Below, one piece after another: positions 6,900 to 14,690 of a DNA stretch of 64,000 nucleotides. Source of the stretch: Geothrix oryzae (lineage in GTDB: Bacteria > Acidobacteriota > Holophagae > Holophagales > Holophagaceae); the NCBI RefSeq assembly GCF_030295385.1, contig NZ_AP027079.1, forward strand, positions 558,001 to 622,000, given 5' to 3'. A model generated the notes under the pieces. That model saw nothing but the letters and a program-made list of their open reading frames with translations, made no database searches and was not told where the DNA came from. Each line of letters starts with the position of its first letter. The first letter of the stretch is position 1. A program made the translations under genes and the position numbers.

Positions 6900-7397
6900 G
6901 GGCGTCATGGCTGATGGGGCTGCCATGGTGGTGGCAATCTGAAGCTTGGAAGCATGGATCAGCTTGGGCGAGGGTTCGATTGGGTTCGGAGGTGACACAA
7001 GAACGAATAGGGTTCGAATAATCTGAATTGGGGTCATTATCAGGCCCCACGGGAATCCCCACCAACCAAGAACGGCCGAAAACGCAATATTACCCAGCTG
7101 AGATTTTACTCCGCAGGACCGGCAGGAAATCTGCGATCTGCTCTGCCACTGAGTCATGACTAGGGCAGACCAAACCCTGTAAGACATATGAATATCGACT
7201 GGGCCACTCCCGGAACATTTCGGACAGGGACCGGTATGAAGCCGCCGAGCATGACCGAACGCTTCAGAGTCGGATACCTGCGCCGCCCGCGAGAGCATGG
7301 CGCCTTTGGATTGGCAGTTGGTATTGCAAAATCGAAGAGAACCATCTTTGGTTCCACCAAAGAGAATTGTAGTTCCACAAGTAGCACATGAAGCCAT
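6894..7397 (-). CDS. Zinc-ribbon membrane protein (cassette 27)
   Basis: The 167-residue protein has three Cys-x2-Cys or Cys-x3-Cys pairs: Cys-Ala-Thr-Cys at residue 4, Cys-Asn-Thr-Asn-Cys near 24, Cys-Pro-Lys-Cys near 58, plus Cys-Arg-Ser-Cys near 92. They are followed by a hydrophobic Trp-Trp-Gly-Phe-Pro-Trp-Gly segment that may enter the membrane. Most likely it is a membrane-tethered zinc-binding protein; no family name or partner was recognised. Its stop is the attC TAA, so the C-terminus may have been shortened by the recombination site. Confidence 0.78.
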   Translation of the reverse strand: MASCATCGTTILFGGTKDGSLRFCNTNCQSKGAMLSRAAQVSDSEAFGHARRLHTGPCPKCSGSGPVDIHMSYRVWSALVMTQWQSRSQISCRSCGVKSQLGNIAFSAVLGWWGFPWGLIMTPIQIIRTLFVLVSPPNPIEPSPKLIHASKLQIATTMAAPSAMTPA

Positions 7398-7424
7398 TGA
7401 TGATCCTATTGGATGATTATGACG

Positions 7425-7547
7425 CCGAACGAATGGGGCTAACCGGCCCCGCCTACGCCGAGGCGCTGACCGAAGCCGAGGAAGCAGGGAGTTGAGAGAG
7501 AGCAGAAGGCAATGCAGACGGGGTCCGAGTTGAGCGGAGGGTTAGGT
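7425..7547 (-). other. attC of cassette 26 (123 bp)
   Basis: The inverse core is the GTTAGGT variant (7541-7547), matching the variant ACCTAAC that begins the same cassette at 8,238. The other end reads GCCGAAC, a substitution in the six-base cassette end of cassette 27. Confidence 0.9.
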
Positions 7548-7588
7548 GCGTGGACGCAGGACGGAGCGAGACAATATGCAGGTTTGTT

Positions 7589-8197
7589 TCAGAATCGAAT
7601 ACCGGCATAGGCCCCAATTTGAGACTTTGGCGCGAGAGATTTGACTAGTTGAAGCCCATCACTTGTAGAGGAAAGTGCTGCTGCGAGTTCTAGCCCAACG
7701 AAAGGTTTAATAACTGGGGTTGGGAAAGCCATGCCAATGTTGGCCCGGATCCATGGGCGGGCGTAGGAAGCATTGTTCGAGGCCAGGCTCTGTTTCTCGA
7801 AATGCATTTCCATGCCCACGCCCACGGCAGCTACTGCCTTGAAGTTAACCATCACGCCCACAGAAGTGTGAGAGGCCTGATAGTCAAGAGGGCCAGAGTC
7901 AGTAGGGGCTTGACCTGGAACCGAAGTGCCTTGGGTGATGATTCGGGCAGTGGTGGTGACGGATGGCTGGTAGCCGGCAGTTAGCTGGAGCATGGCAGGC
8001 CCAAGATCTATTACCGAATAGCCAAGATGTGCTGCATAGACAGTCTTCTTGGCGCATGACCCATTCGTCGTCAAACCAGGCATTGAATTTGAGAAAGAGT
8101 TGTAGGACTGGCTGCCTGCAAAAACGCCTAATTCCCAGGTCTGTGCCGAGAGGGGAGCGAGAAGGAACAAAGGCAAGACAACGGTGCTGATCTTCAT
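7589..8197 (-). CDS. Predicted outer-membrane beta-barrel protein (cassette 26)
   Basis: The 202-residue protein starts with a clear signal peptide (Lys-Ile-Ser-Thr-Val-Val-Leu-Pro-Leu-Phe...Ala-Gln). Alternating amphipathic strands such as Trp-Glu-Leu-Gly-Val-Phe-Ala-Gly and Pro-Phe-Val-Gly-Leu-Glu-Leu-Ala-Ala follow, with a terminal Gly-Ala-Tyr-Ala-Gly-Ile-Arg-Phe. A C-terminal aromatic residue is the usual signal for outer-membrane barrel insertion. It is probably a small eight-strand porin- or OmpW/OmpA-like barrel. AGGAAATAC precedes the ATG. Confidence 0.75.
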   Translation of the reverse strand: MKISTVVLPLFLLAPLSAQTWELGVFAGSQSYNSFSNSMPGLTTNGSCAKKTVYAAHLGYSVIDLGPAMLQLTAGYQPSVTTTARIITQGTSVPGQAPTDSGPLDYQASHTSVGVMVNFKAVAAVGVGMEMHFEKQSLASNNASYARPWIRANIGMAFPTPVIKPFVGLELAAALSSTSDGLQLVKSLAPKSQIGAYAGIRF

Positions 8198-8237
8198 GAG
8201 TATTTCCTAAATGGGGTGGGTGGGAACGATGGAGAGC

Positions 8238-8361
8238 ACCTAACGAATGTGGCTAACCGGCCCTGCCTGCACCGAGACGCTGGACGAAGCCGAGATAGCG
8301 AGATGTTGAGAGAGAGCGAAAGGCAATGCAGGCGGGGTCCGAGTTGAGCTGAAGGCTAGGC
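8238..8361 (-). other. attC of cassette 25 (124 bp) with broken inverse core
   Basis: The plus-strand ends are ACCTAAC (8238-8244) and GCTAGGC (8355-8361). The second breaks the GTT triplet, so the R'' box of this site is mutated. Confidence 0.88.
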
Positions 8362-8367
8362 AGCCGA

Positions 8368-8784
8368 CTATGGGAGTTTGCGGATGAGATCTGGAAGTAG
8401 TGCGCACAGGGCACCGACTAGTACCCAAAGAACACGAAGGATTGTGTCTCCAATCTTGTAACCGAAGCTTTCTTTCCTGAGAAAATCGGACCACTGTGCA
8501 AGAGCAGACGCGCCTGCCGGAGTTAAAACGATGGCATTAACAATTGCCACCGGCCCACCGAAGGTGATGCGTGCGTCTGATAGAAGCCCTTCGTCCATAA
8601 GTTCTTTTATGATTCTGTGTTCAGTGCCAGTCGTTTCATGTAACGACGGCAGAATTTCTTTCGATGCTCTGTGCAAAATTTGAACATATGCAGCGAGTGT
8701 GATCGGCTGTTTCTCGGAAATCGTTGGAGAAACTTTCGTTGAAGCAGCGTCATCCGAGTGGCTTTGCGGAGTGCTGTTGTTCAT
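8368..8784 (-). CDS. Hypothetical protein with C-terminal membrane anchor (cassette 25)
   Basis: Not recognised. The 138-residue protein has a polar, Ser/Asp-rich first 25 residues, a soluble core with a possible winged-helix look (Glu-Leu-Met-Asp-Glu-Gly-Leu-Leu...Leu-Thr-Pro-Ala-Gly), and one C-terminal membrane helix (Leu-Trp-Val-Leu-Val-Gly-Ala-Leu). A tail-anchored cytoplasmic protein is the simplest reading. AGGAAAAAT lies upstream of the ATG. Confidence 0.7.
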   Translation of the reverse strand: MNNSTPQSHSDDAASTKVSPTISEKQPITLAAYVQILHRASKEILPSLHETTGTEHRIIKELMDEGLLSDARITFGGPVAIVNAIVLTPAGASALAQWSDFLRKESFGYKIGDTILRVLWVLVGALCALLPDLIRKLP

Positions 8785-8806
8785 ATTTTTCCTGGGTGGG
8801 GGAAAT

Positions 8807-8930
8807 GCCTAACGAATGAAGCTAACCGGCCGCGCCTGCACCGAGGCGCTGAGCGGAGCCGAGGAAGCAAGAAGTTGAGAGAGAGCGAAAGGCAATGCAG
8901 GCGGGGTCCGAGTTGAGCTGAGGGTTAGGC
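8807..8930 (-). other. attC of cassette 24 (124 bp)
   Basis: Fully canonical ends and arms; close to the array consensus. Confidence 0.94.
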
Positions 8931-8951
8931 TGTGAAGTGCGTCAAGTTTGA

Positions 8952-9212
8952 TTAATGTTTTTTAATAAAATAAATTACAGTTATAACATTGGTAATGATT
9001 GATAGAAGGAATAAAAGCCTATACATCGCTGCAGCTTTAATTTGCTCATCGGTTGAAGTCTTCAATTGATAGTTTTCATTTTCAAGTTGAGTGACTTTAA
9101 ATTTTAATGACTCAACATCGCTAGCCTTTTTGGTTTTGTACATATCTGCGGCAGTACTGCCACCCGCGACGATCCATGGGAGAAATTTGAGTAGAAGCGC
9201 AGGCCAGGCCAT
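8952..9212 (-). CDS. Small membrane/coiled-coil protein (cassette 24)
   Basis: The 86-residue protein has a hydrophobic N-terminus (Trp-Pro-Ala-Leu-Leu-Leu-Lys-Phe-Leu-Pro-Trp), a central heptad-like helix (Val-Glu-Ser-Leu-Lys-Phe-Lys-Val-Thr-Gln-Leu-Glu) of about 30 residues, and a C-terminal membrane helix ending Lys-Lys-His. AAGGAG sits six bases before the ATG. It is noticeably AT-rich, suggesting a different source from neighbouring cassettes. The coiled coil points to oligomerisation; function unknown. Confidence 0.75.
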   Translation of the reverse strand: MAWPALLLKFLPWIVAGGSTAADMYKTKKASDVESLKFKVTQLENENYQLKTSTDEQIKAAAMYRLLFLLSIITNVITVIYFIKKH

Positions 9213-9316
9213 TAGTTCTCCTTGTGGGTTTAGTGATCAAGGCTATTGATTGAAGGTTAGAGAGAATGCTGAAAATTGTGACAATACAAATTCGGAGCGT
9301 GATTGGTCTTAACAGA

Positions 9317-9440
9317 GCCTAACGAATGAAGCTAACCGGACCCGCCTGCGCCGAGGCGCTGAACGGAGCCGAGAAAGCGTGATGCTGAGAGAGAACTGAA
9401 GGCAATGCAGGCGGGGTCCGAGTTGAGCTAAGGGTTAGGC
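9317..9440 (-). other. attC of cassette 23 (124 bp)
   Basis: Canonical cores at both ends; consensus arms. Confidence 0.94.
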
Positions 9441-9479
9441 CAGCACCGATGCAGACCAGAAATCGAATGAATGGTCTTA

Positions 9480-10181
9480 CTACGCATGTTTGTAGTCGCT
9501 TAACTTGACGTATTGAACACCCTTCATGGCCTTTTCCAGGTAGGCGTTAAGACGTAGCGATAGTGCCACAAATTCATAGAGGGAACTGCCAGGGATGCCG
9601 CAGTTGTTCGGAGATATGTCAGACGTGATGGCATTTTGAACACAAGTAAAGAAGTAACAATTGCGTATATCGGTCAAAATACGCAGGTGATCGGCTTCGA
9701 GGTAAGGAACGTAGCATAAAAGGGCATCTACAGCTTGCACGGATCGCGACCTGTAGTCGTAGATGACTTCCATCCAAGTGCAGGGCGTAATCGGATTGGT
9801 CCTTTTTATAGCCGGGCCAGGGCGCTCGCGATCAATTTTGGACCACGCTTGATCGATCTCTTCTTTGCTTGATTGCATCGATAGCGGTATACCAGTCTCA
9901 TTGCTGATATCTCGTAAAAGGAAGAGGGCTCTCACGCATATTTGTGAGGACTGACTTGCGATGAATGGAGCCAATAGACGCCTATCTCGTTTGATTGGCA
10001 AGTAAGCCACTAAAAGATAGATGAAATACCCAGGAACAAAAGACACTGCAAGCCAGTAGAGCGAATCGAGAAGTCGATACGAGATTGACGTGCTCGCAGG
10101 TAGCCAGACTTTAAGTAATATCAAGAACGATGAGGCAATGAACCCAAGAAGCAGAGCACGCTCTTTATTGATCAAGTGCAT
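9480..10181 (-). CDS. Two-helix membrane protein with cytoplasmic domain (cassette 23)
   Basis: The 233-residue protein has two membrane helices (about residues 9-27 and 40-60) joined by a short loop, then about 170 soluble residues containing several Cys and aromatic residues. No known domain was recognised. The AAGGAG directly abuts the ATG at 10,181, which is too close; a TTG two codons later (10,175) is at ideal distance, so the true start may be there. Confidence 0.68.
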   Translation of the reverse strand: MHLINKERALLLGFIASSFLILLKVWLPASTSISYRLLDSLYWLAVSFVPGYFIYLLVAYLPIKRDRRLLAPFIASQSSQICVRALFLLRDISNETGIPLSMQSSKEEIDQAWSKIDRERPGPAIKRTNPITPCTWMEVIYDYRSRSVQAVDALLCYVPYLEADHLRILTDIRNCYFFTCVQNAITSDISPNNCGIPGSSLYEFVALSLRLNAYLEKAMKGVQYVKLSDYKHA

Positions 10182-10201
10182 CTCCTTGGTGGATTGTGAT
10201 G

Positions 10202-10309
10202 GCCTAACGAATGAAGCTAACCGGACCTATCGCTGCGGGACACGGCTGCTGAGTTGTTTGAGGACACTAGCGCGCAGCGATAGGGTCCGAGTTGAGCGGA
10301 GGGTTAGGC
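10202..10309 (-). other. Short-type attC of cassette 22 (108 bp)
   Basis: Canonical cores, but the interior is the short subtype (ACCTATCGCTGCGGG paired with GCGCAGCGATAGGGT). It is the only short site well away from the distal end and has the most regular arms of its class. Confidence 0.92.
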
Positions 10310-10319
10310 GCGGGCCTGG

Positions 10320-10625
10320 TCATTGGATTTTGACACTTGAGGGGACTTGGCGGCGTTCGATGTAGCCAGAACCCTTTTTGTCAGGGGTTTTGGCGTTGAA
10401 GTGGAACTTGATGTAAGGGCGATCGCCATCGTTGGGGTGAAACTCGGTTGTGAGGTAGACACGCTCTTCTTCAGTGAGCTCACGGACGGACCCATCTTCA
10501 TTCACATAGACGAACTTGAATCCGTCCTCGGTTGGGCGCCGAGACCGAGTGATGAATTTGTATCCAACCCACACCGCCAGAATTGCGGCAATGACTTCGG
10601 TGGTGATTTGAAGGGGTTGGTTCAT
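10320..10625 (-). CDS. Single-pass membrane protein (cassette 22)
   Basis: The 101-residue protein has one N-terminal membrane helix (Ile-Ala-Ala-Ile-Leu-Ala-Val-Trp-Val-Gly), a basic stop-transfer stretch (Arg-Ser-Arg-Arg-Pro), and a charged soluble domain with Glu-Leu-Thr-Glu-Glu-Glu-Arg. Not recognised. The signal anchor implies a cytoplasmic or periplasmic tail of about 75 residues. Confidence 0.7.
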   Translation of the reverse strand: MNQPLQITTEVIAAILAVWVGYKFITRSRRPTEDGFKFVYVNEDGSVRELTEEERVYLTTEFHPNDGDRPYIKFHFNAKTPDKKGSGYIERRQVPSSVKIQ

Positions 10626-10640
10626 GGCGTTTTCACAGGC

Positions 10641-10764
10641 GCCTAACGAATGAAGCTAAGCGGCCCCGCCTGCATCGAGGCGATGGGCGGAGCTGAGATA
10701 GCTAAATGCTGAGAGAGAGCGGAAGACAATGCAGGCGGGGTCCGACTTGAGCGGAGGGTTAGGC
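10641..10764 (-). other. attC of cassette 21 (124 bp)
   Basis: Canonical cores. The inverse core TAA stops the gene of cassette 21. Confidence 0.94.
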
Positions 10765-11145
10765 TGCAGACGGTTCATTGGAATCCCTGCGCCTGGGGAA
10801 GAAACCAACTGCGAAGAGCAAAGTATGACCAAGTGTGACGAGAATGATGGTGCCCCATTGGATTGGTGCTATCACATACTGCAAGCCATACATTTCTAGG
10901 GCGAAGTCTGCCAGGGTTGCGCCTGCAACTAGCCCTAGATATTCGTTCCGAGACGGCGGGCGTTTCTCCCTGCGAAGAAAAAAGGCGTTGATGAGAAGAA
11001 CCGAGCCAACGATGACCAGGATGTTGCTCATTGAAGGTGGTGTGATCTCTAGAGTTTGAATGACAAGCCCAACAATAAACATAAGAACGAAGTACAAAAC
11101 AGCGAAGAGGCCGATGTATCTTAAGGTCAAGAAGCGCTTGTTCAC
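10759..11145 (-). CDS. Four-helix membrane protein (cassette 21)
   Basis: The 128-residue product from a GTG at 11,145 has four likely membrane helices (for example Ile-Gly-Leu-Phe-Ala-Val-Leu-Tyr and Trp-Gly-Thr-Ile-Ile-Leu-Val) and ends just after an Arg-Arg-Arg-Asp stretch. The frame stays open through the upstream attC to 11,223, but those extra residues are only translated recombination site. The GTG has no Shine-Dalgarno; it lies nine bases after the core. The stop is the attC TAA. Function unknown. Confidence 0.65.
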   Translation of the reverse strand: MNKRFLTLRYIGLFAVLYFVLMFIVGLVIQTLEITPPSMSNILVIVGSVLLINAFFLRREKRPPSRNEYLGLVAGATLADFALEMYGLQYVIAPIQWGTIILVTLGHTLLFAVGFFPRRRDSNEPSAA

Positions 11146-11153
11146 GATGAGTG

Positions 11154-11277
11154 GCCTAACGAATGAAGCTAACCGGCCCGACCTGCTGCGGAGCGATGAA
11201 CGGGGCCGAGAAAGCGGAACCATGAGAGAGGAAACCAGCCCGTGCAGGTTGGGTCCGAGTTGAGCGAGAGGTTAGGT
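11154..11277 (-). other. attC of cassette 20 (124 bp)
   Basis: The inverse core is GTTAGGT (11271-11277), matching ACCTAAC at the start of the same cassette (11,715). The arms differ from consensus in a compensating way (GGCCCGACCTGC and GCAGGTTGGGTCC). Confidence 0.92.
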
Positions 11278-11283
11278 TACTCC

Positions 11284-11706
11284 TCACTTGAAGAGCTCCA
11301 TTTCTTGGAAATCAAACAGGTGCTTGAATTCTGGAGTCATTTTCCATCGGCGCTTGGTGATTTCTAAATATAGATAAGAGCGATTGGCTACATAGGTCTC
11401 TCGTTTTCCATTGTCCAGATGAATATCAATGACTAATCGGATATCTGAAGGCACCTCTGTCGTTGCTTCCATTTGTAGAAGTGCCAACCTTTCAAGAACT
11501 CTTGCGACATCCCACGGTTCCCTGACAGAGAGACGATAACTCGGCCGAGACCTAATCTCTTCTGCCGAGAGTGAGTGGCTTGTCATGGTCATCCACGGCA
11601 TTGATGAAATTGTGATTCCTTTTTCCTTCGTGCCGTTGACTTGGCTCTGGCCTACCAGATGAGACGAACATAGGGCCAGCGTAAGGAGGAGGAACCTAAT
11701 ATGCAT
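11284..11706 (-). CDS. Secreted hypothetical protein (cassette 20)
   Basis: From the ATG at 11,706 the protein has 140 residues with a signal peptide (His-Ile-Arg-Phe-Leu-Leu-Leu-Thr-Leu-Ala-Leu-Cys...Gly-Gln) and a mixed alpha/beta mature part without recognised motifs. A TTG three codons earlier is also open. The ATG lies nine bases after the recombination core, so the AGG of the core is the only ribosome-binding candidate. Confidence 0.7.
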   Translation of the reverse strand: MHIRFLLLTLALCSSHLVGQSQVNGTKEKGITISSMPWMTMTSHSLSAEEIRSRPSYRLSVREPWDVARVLERLALLQMEATTEVPSDIRLVIDIHLDNGKRETYVANRSYLYLEITKRRWKMTPEFKHLFDFQEMELFK

Positions 11707-11714
11707 CAGAGGCA

Positions 11715-11839
11715 ACCTAACGAATGAAGCTAACCGGCCCCCGCCTGCATCGAGACGCTGAACGGAGCCGAGAAAGCGAGAAGTTGAGAGAGAACGGAAG
11801 GCAATGCAGGCGGGGTCCGAGTTGAGCTAGGGGTTAGGC
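11715..11839 (-). other. attC of cassette 19 (125 bp)
   Basis: One extra C in the CCCCC run lengthens it to 125 bp. Plus-strand ends are ACCTAAC and GTTAGGC; the latter supplies the stop of cassette 19. Confidence 0.92.
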
Positions 11840-12256
11840 GGGTTCGCTACCTGCGTCGACTGGTTCTTTGAAGTCGACATGGATCTTGATTTCAAACATG
11901 TGTAAGCATGAGCGGTATTTCTTTTTCCCTTTAGGCGAGCCCTCGTAGCCTTCGCAGCGCTTAGTGTCGCTCCAATCTGTAACTCGACCCGCCACCATAT
12001 CGTGAAGAATCCATCCAAGCTCGACGCCGCCGCCGTAACAAATTGAAGCGCTGCAATTCACAGCGTGACGAAAACTTGTCTCTGTATACACGCGATGTGA
12101 AATCGGTTCAGCATGCCCGAAATCTTTTTCAATGATGTCAATTCGCAATTTCGAAATTGATGGGTAGGCTTGATCAAATGATGATGCTTTCTGAGCAAAT
12201 ACATACTCAGTTTTATTGATGATATCGGATAGTTTTTCCCTGGTTTCGCGACTCAC
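11834..12256 (-). CDS. Hypothetical soluble protein (cassette 19)
   Basis: The 140-residue protein has a polar N-terminal helix (Arg-Glu-Thr-Arg-Glu-Lys-Leu), a Cys-Ser-Ala-Ser-Ile-Cys pair near residue 68 and no signal peptide or membrane helix. Not recognised. The start is a GTG with an excellent AAGGAG five bases upstream. The stop is the attC TAA, and the last residues lie in the cassette's 3' end. Confidence 0.72.
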   Translation of the reverse strand: MSRETREKLSDIINKTEYVFAQKASSFDQAYPSISKLRIDIIEKDFGHAEPISHRVYTETSFRHAVNCSASICYGGGVELGWILHDMVAGRVTDWSDTKRCEGYEGSPKGKKKYRSCLHMFEIKIHVDFKEPVDAGSEPA

Positions 12257-12276
12257 TGTGACTCCTTATCAGAAAC

Positions 12277-12400
12277 GCCTAACGAATGAAGCTAACCGGA
12301 CCCGCCTGCGCCGAGGCGACAAGCGGAGCCGAGGAAGCGAGATGAAGAGAAAGAACGGAAGGCAATGCAGGCGGGGTCCGAGTTGAGCGTGGGGTTAGGT
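12277..12400 (-). other. attC of cassette 18 (124 bp)
   Basis: Inverse core GTTAGGT, paired with ACCTAAC at the other end of the cassette (13,355). The VTS region differs slightly (AGATGAAGAGAAAG). Confidence 0.93.
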
Positions 12401-12423
12401 CCCGGTAGGCTTACCCAAATCAT

Positions 12424-13347
12424 TTATGGAGCATGATTATTATCTTCATTTGTTAATTCAATCAATGCCTCGGCCGCTCCTTCGACCCTTTGATCCGCCG
12501 CCTTTTTAAACCACTTCTTTGCCTGACCAAGATCCCTGGGTACACCTTTCCCCTGCTTGTACATCAAGGCAAGGGCGTTTTGCGCGGGGCCCCAACCTAA
12601 ATCAGCAGCCCGTTGCAGCCATTTAACCGCTTCAAAATCGTTCTGTACCACTCCAAGCCCTTGCTCATACATACAACCAATATTGCTATTGGCGATTGGA
12701 TGATTTTTCTTGGCAGCCATTCGGTACCAATAGAGAGCCTTATTATAATCCTGGGCCACTCCTTTGCCGTGTTCGTACATCGTCCCCAGATTGTTCTGGG
12801 CCTTTTCATTCCCCTGTTGGGCCGCCATGTGATACCACTTCACAGCTTCTGAATAATTTTGTTGTGTCCCGAGTCCTAGTTCATACATCCTGGCAAGATT
12901 GAATTGACCTAGTACTGCGCCCTGGGCAGCGGATTTATGATACCAATTTGTTGCTTTAGAATGATCTTTGAGACCTCCGCGGCCACTTTCGTACATCACC
13001 CCGAGATCGTTCGCGGCTTCTGCATGGCCTTGCTCTGCAGCCTTGCTGTACCAGATAACGGCCTCGATATCACTCTGGTTTACGCCTAGCCCATTGAAAT
13101 ACATCGCTCCAAGTTTGTTCTGGGCATCCGCATAGCCTTGCTCCGCTGACTTGCGGAACCAGTAACAGGCTTCAGCATTACTTTCCTCAACGCCTTGGCC
13201 TCTGAAATACATCAAACCGACTACGAATTGAGCTTTCTGATCCCCCTGTTTGGCTCGAATGAGATATGTAGGAAAGGAATTTACAATTTCTGGATTCGAA
13301 AGACATCCAGCGAGAATGACAACCAGGCAAATCCAAAGATGCTTCAT
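12424..13347 (-). CDS. Sel1-repeat lipoprotein (cassette 18)
   Basis: The 307-residue protein is the largest in the array. It begins with a lipoprotein signal (Val-Val-Ile-Leu-Ala-Gly-Cys, Cys15) and then has seven tandem Sel1-like repeats of about 36 residues, each with Ala-x-Tyr/Trp-Tyr/Phe-x-x-Ala-Ala-x-Gln-Gly and Leu-Gly-x-Met-Tyr. Sel1 arrays are superhelical protein-binding scaffolds; secreted ones often act in envelope or host interactions. AGGTAGGCTCC before the ATG uses the core region itself as ribosome-binding site. The cassette is relatively AT-rich. Confidence 0.92.
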   Translation of the reverse strand: MKHLWICLVVILAGCLSNPEIVNSFPTYLIRAKQGDQKAQFVVGLMYFRGQGVEESNAEACYWFRKSAEQGYADAQNKLGAMYFNGLGVNQSDIEAVIWYSKAAEQGHAEAANDLGVMYESGRGGLKDHSKATNWYHKSAAQGAVLGQFNLARMYELGLGTQQNYSEAVKWYHMAAQQGNEKAQNNLGTMYEHGKGVAQDYNKALYWYRMAAKKNHPIANSNIGCMYEQGLGVVQNDFEAVKWLQRAADLGWGPAQNALALMYKQGKGVPRDLGQAKKWFKKAADQRVEGAAEALIELTNEDNNHAP

Positions 13348-13354
13348 GGAGCCT

Positions 13355-13478
13355 ACCTAACGAATGAAGCTAAGCGGCCGCGCCTGCACTGAGGCGCTGA
13401 ACGAAGCCGAGATAGCAAGATGTTGAGAGAGAGGGGAAGGCAATGCAGGCGGGGTCCGACTTGAGCGAGAGGTTAGGC
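13355..13478 (-). other. attC of cassette 17 (124 bp)
   Basis: Plus-strand ends ACCTAAC and GTTAGGC. Arms are close to consensus, with AGAGGGGAAGG in the loop part. Confidence 0.93.
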
Positions 13479-13490
13479 GCTGGGCTGAGT

Positions 13491-13892
13491 TTATAGCCAT
13501 TGCAGTGACGCCGATTCACAGGCGAAGAAGAAAGTAGTGTTGATATCGGTGCTGTAAAGGTAATAAGTAGGATTCTCTGGGTTGGGATCAGGCAGAGGAA
13601 TGCTGCATATGTAATCGTCAGGAAGTCTCCTAACATCGATACTCAAAGATTCCTTGGACAGTGGAAACTCACTTGGGTCGGTTGGCTGCGAAATCCAGAA
13701 CCCGAGATTGATGAGCCGTACCTCGGCGCGTTGGTATTTCTCTCTCTCATCGTGCACATGGGAGCCCAAGTTCCCGGTCCAGATATCCAGTGTCAGCCTC
13801 ACCTCATGATTGATTAGGTCGAACGTCAGTTCTCTTAGCTCGGAATCATGGAGCCCGTTTGGCAGAGTTATTAAGAGTTCAGCGAGAGTCAT
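13491..13892 (-). CDS. Hypothetical soluble protein (cassette 17)
   Basis: The 133-residue protein begins Thr-Leu-Ala-Glu-Leu-Leu-Ile-Thr-Leu-Pro-Asn-Gly-Leu-His-Asp-Ser-Glu and continues with a beta-rich body (Val-Arg-Leu-Thr-Leu-Asp-Ile-Trp). The opening is reminiscent of a widespread small conserved family with no established function. No signal or membrane segment. No Shine-Dalgarno is evident before the ATG. Confidence 0.68.
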   Translation of the reverse strand: MTLAELLITLPNGLHDSELRELTFDLINHEVRLTLDIWTGNLGSHVHDEREKYQRAEVRLINLGFWISQPTDPSEFPLSKESLSIDVRRLPDDYICSIPLPDPNPENPTYYLYSTDINTTFFFACESASLQWL

Positions 13893-13911
13893 GGGGTTCG
13901 TCTTGGTGGGC

Positions 13912-14036
13912 GCCTAACGAATGAAGCTAACCGGGCCCCGCCTGCACCGAGGCGCTGAGTGAAGCCGAGGTAGCAAGAAGTTGAGAGAGAGCGAAAGACA
14001 GTGCAGGCGGGGTCCGAGTTGAGCTAAGGGTTAGGG
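13912..14036 (-). other. attC of cassette 16 (125 bp) with GTTAGGG end
   Basis: The inverse core on the plus strand is GTTAGGG (14030-14036), matching CCCTAAC at the start of the same cassette (14,548). An extra G lies in CCGGGCCCC. Confidence 0.9.
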
Positions 14037-14047
14037 CGACTGGTTGA

Positions 14048-14515
14048 CTAGAAAATGGACTCATCACCCGTATTGCGTTTGAGGCGAAGTAGAAATGAAT
14101 TGAGGAATGGCATATTAGGTGCGGGGATAACCTTCGGAGGCGGATTCACCCCATTCTCGATTACTTCAAGGCTAGAGGAAACGAAGACTGCCGGTGGAAG
14201 GTTAAAAAGGCCATTACCGTCCACTCCGCTCGCCTGCCAGGTTTCGGTGATTACCCACCGTCCCCTTTCGTCTGGACAAATCAGATAGGTGACCAGTGAG
14301 GGTGCGCCTTCCTTTGAAATGCCTCGAACTTGGGCGATACCCCGTTTACGAGTAATCCAGTGCTGCCAGATGAAGCCTCGAAAGTTAGCCATTCCCGATG
14401 CAGTGGCTGATGGAAGTTCCGGGTTGGTTGCGAAGGTGTCGAATGCGGCTTGGGCCAAGCAAGGGGCACAAGTAATCACGATTGAGAGCGGGAGTCGAAG
14501 TCGCGGCCTTGGCAA
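14048..14515 (-). CDS. Secreted hypothetical protein (cassette 16)
   Basis: The 155-residue protein has a basic, hydrophobic signal sequence (Arg-Pro-Arg-Leu-Arg-Leu-Pro-Leu-Ser-Ile-Val...Ala-Gln-Ala). The mature domain contains Trp-Gln-His-Trp-Ile-Thr, Cys-Pro-Asp-Glu-Arg-Gly and Asn-Leu-Pro-Pro-Ala-Val-Phe-Val. Not recognised. TTG is the start: AGGAG lies seven bases upstream and there is no ATG before the signal sequence. Confidence 0.72.
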   Translation of the reverse strand: MPRPRLRLPLSIVITCAPCLAQAAFDTFATNPELPSATASGMANFRGFIWQHWITRKRGIAQVRGISKEGAPSLVTYLICPDERGRWVITETWQASGVDGNGLFNLPPAVFVSSSLEVIENGVNPPPKVIPAPNMPFLNSFLLRLKRNTGDESIF

Positions 14516-14547
14516 GAATTTCTCCTAAGGCAAATCGTGGGTTGGAG

Positions 14548-14671
14548 CCCTAACGAATGGAGCTAACCTGACCCGCCGGCACCGAGGCGCTGAACGAAGT
14601 CGAGATAGTGAGATGCTGAGAGAGAACGAAAGGCAATGGAGGCGGGGTCCGAGTTGAGCTGAGGGTTAGAC
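14548..14671 (-). other. attC of cassette 15 (124 bp)
   Basis: Plus-strand ends are CCCTAAC (start of cassette 16) and GTTAGAC (14665-14671). Arms have CCCGCCGGCACC and TGGAGGCGGGGTCC substitutions. Confidence 0.9.
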
Positions 14672-14690
14672 CGTTTGCATGAAATGACAA

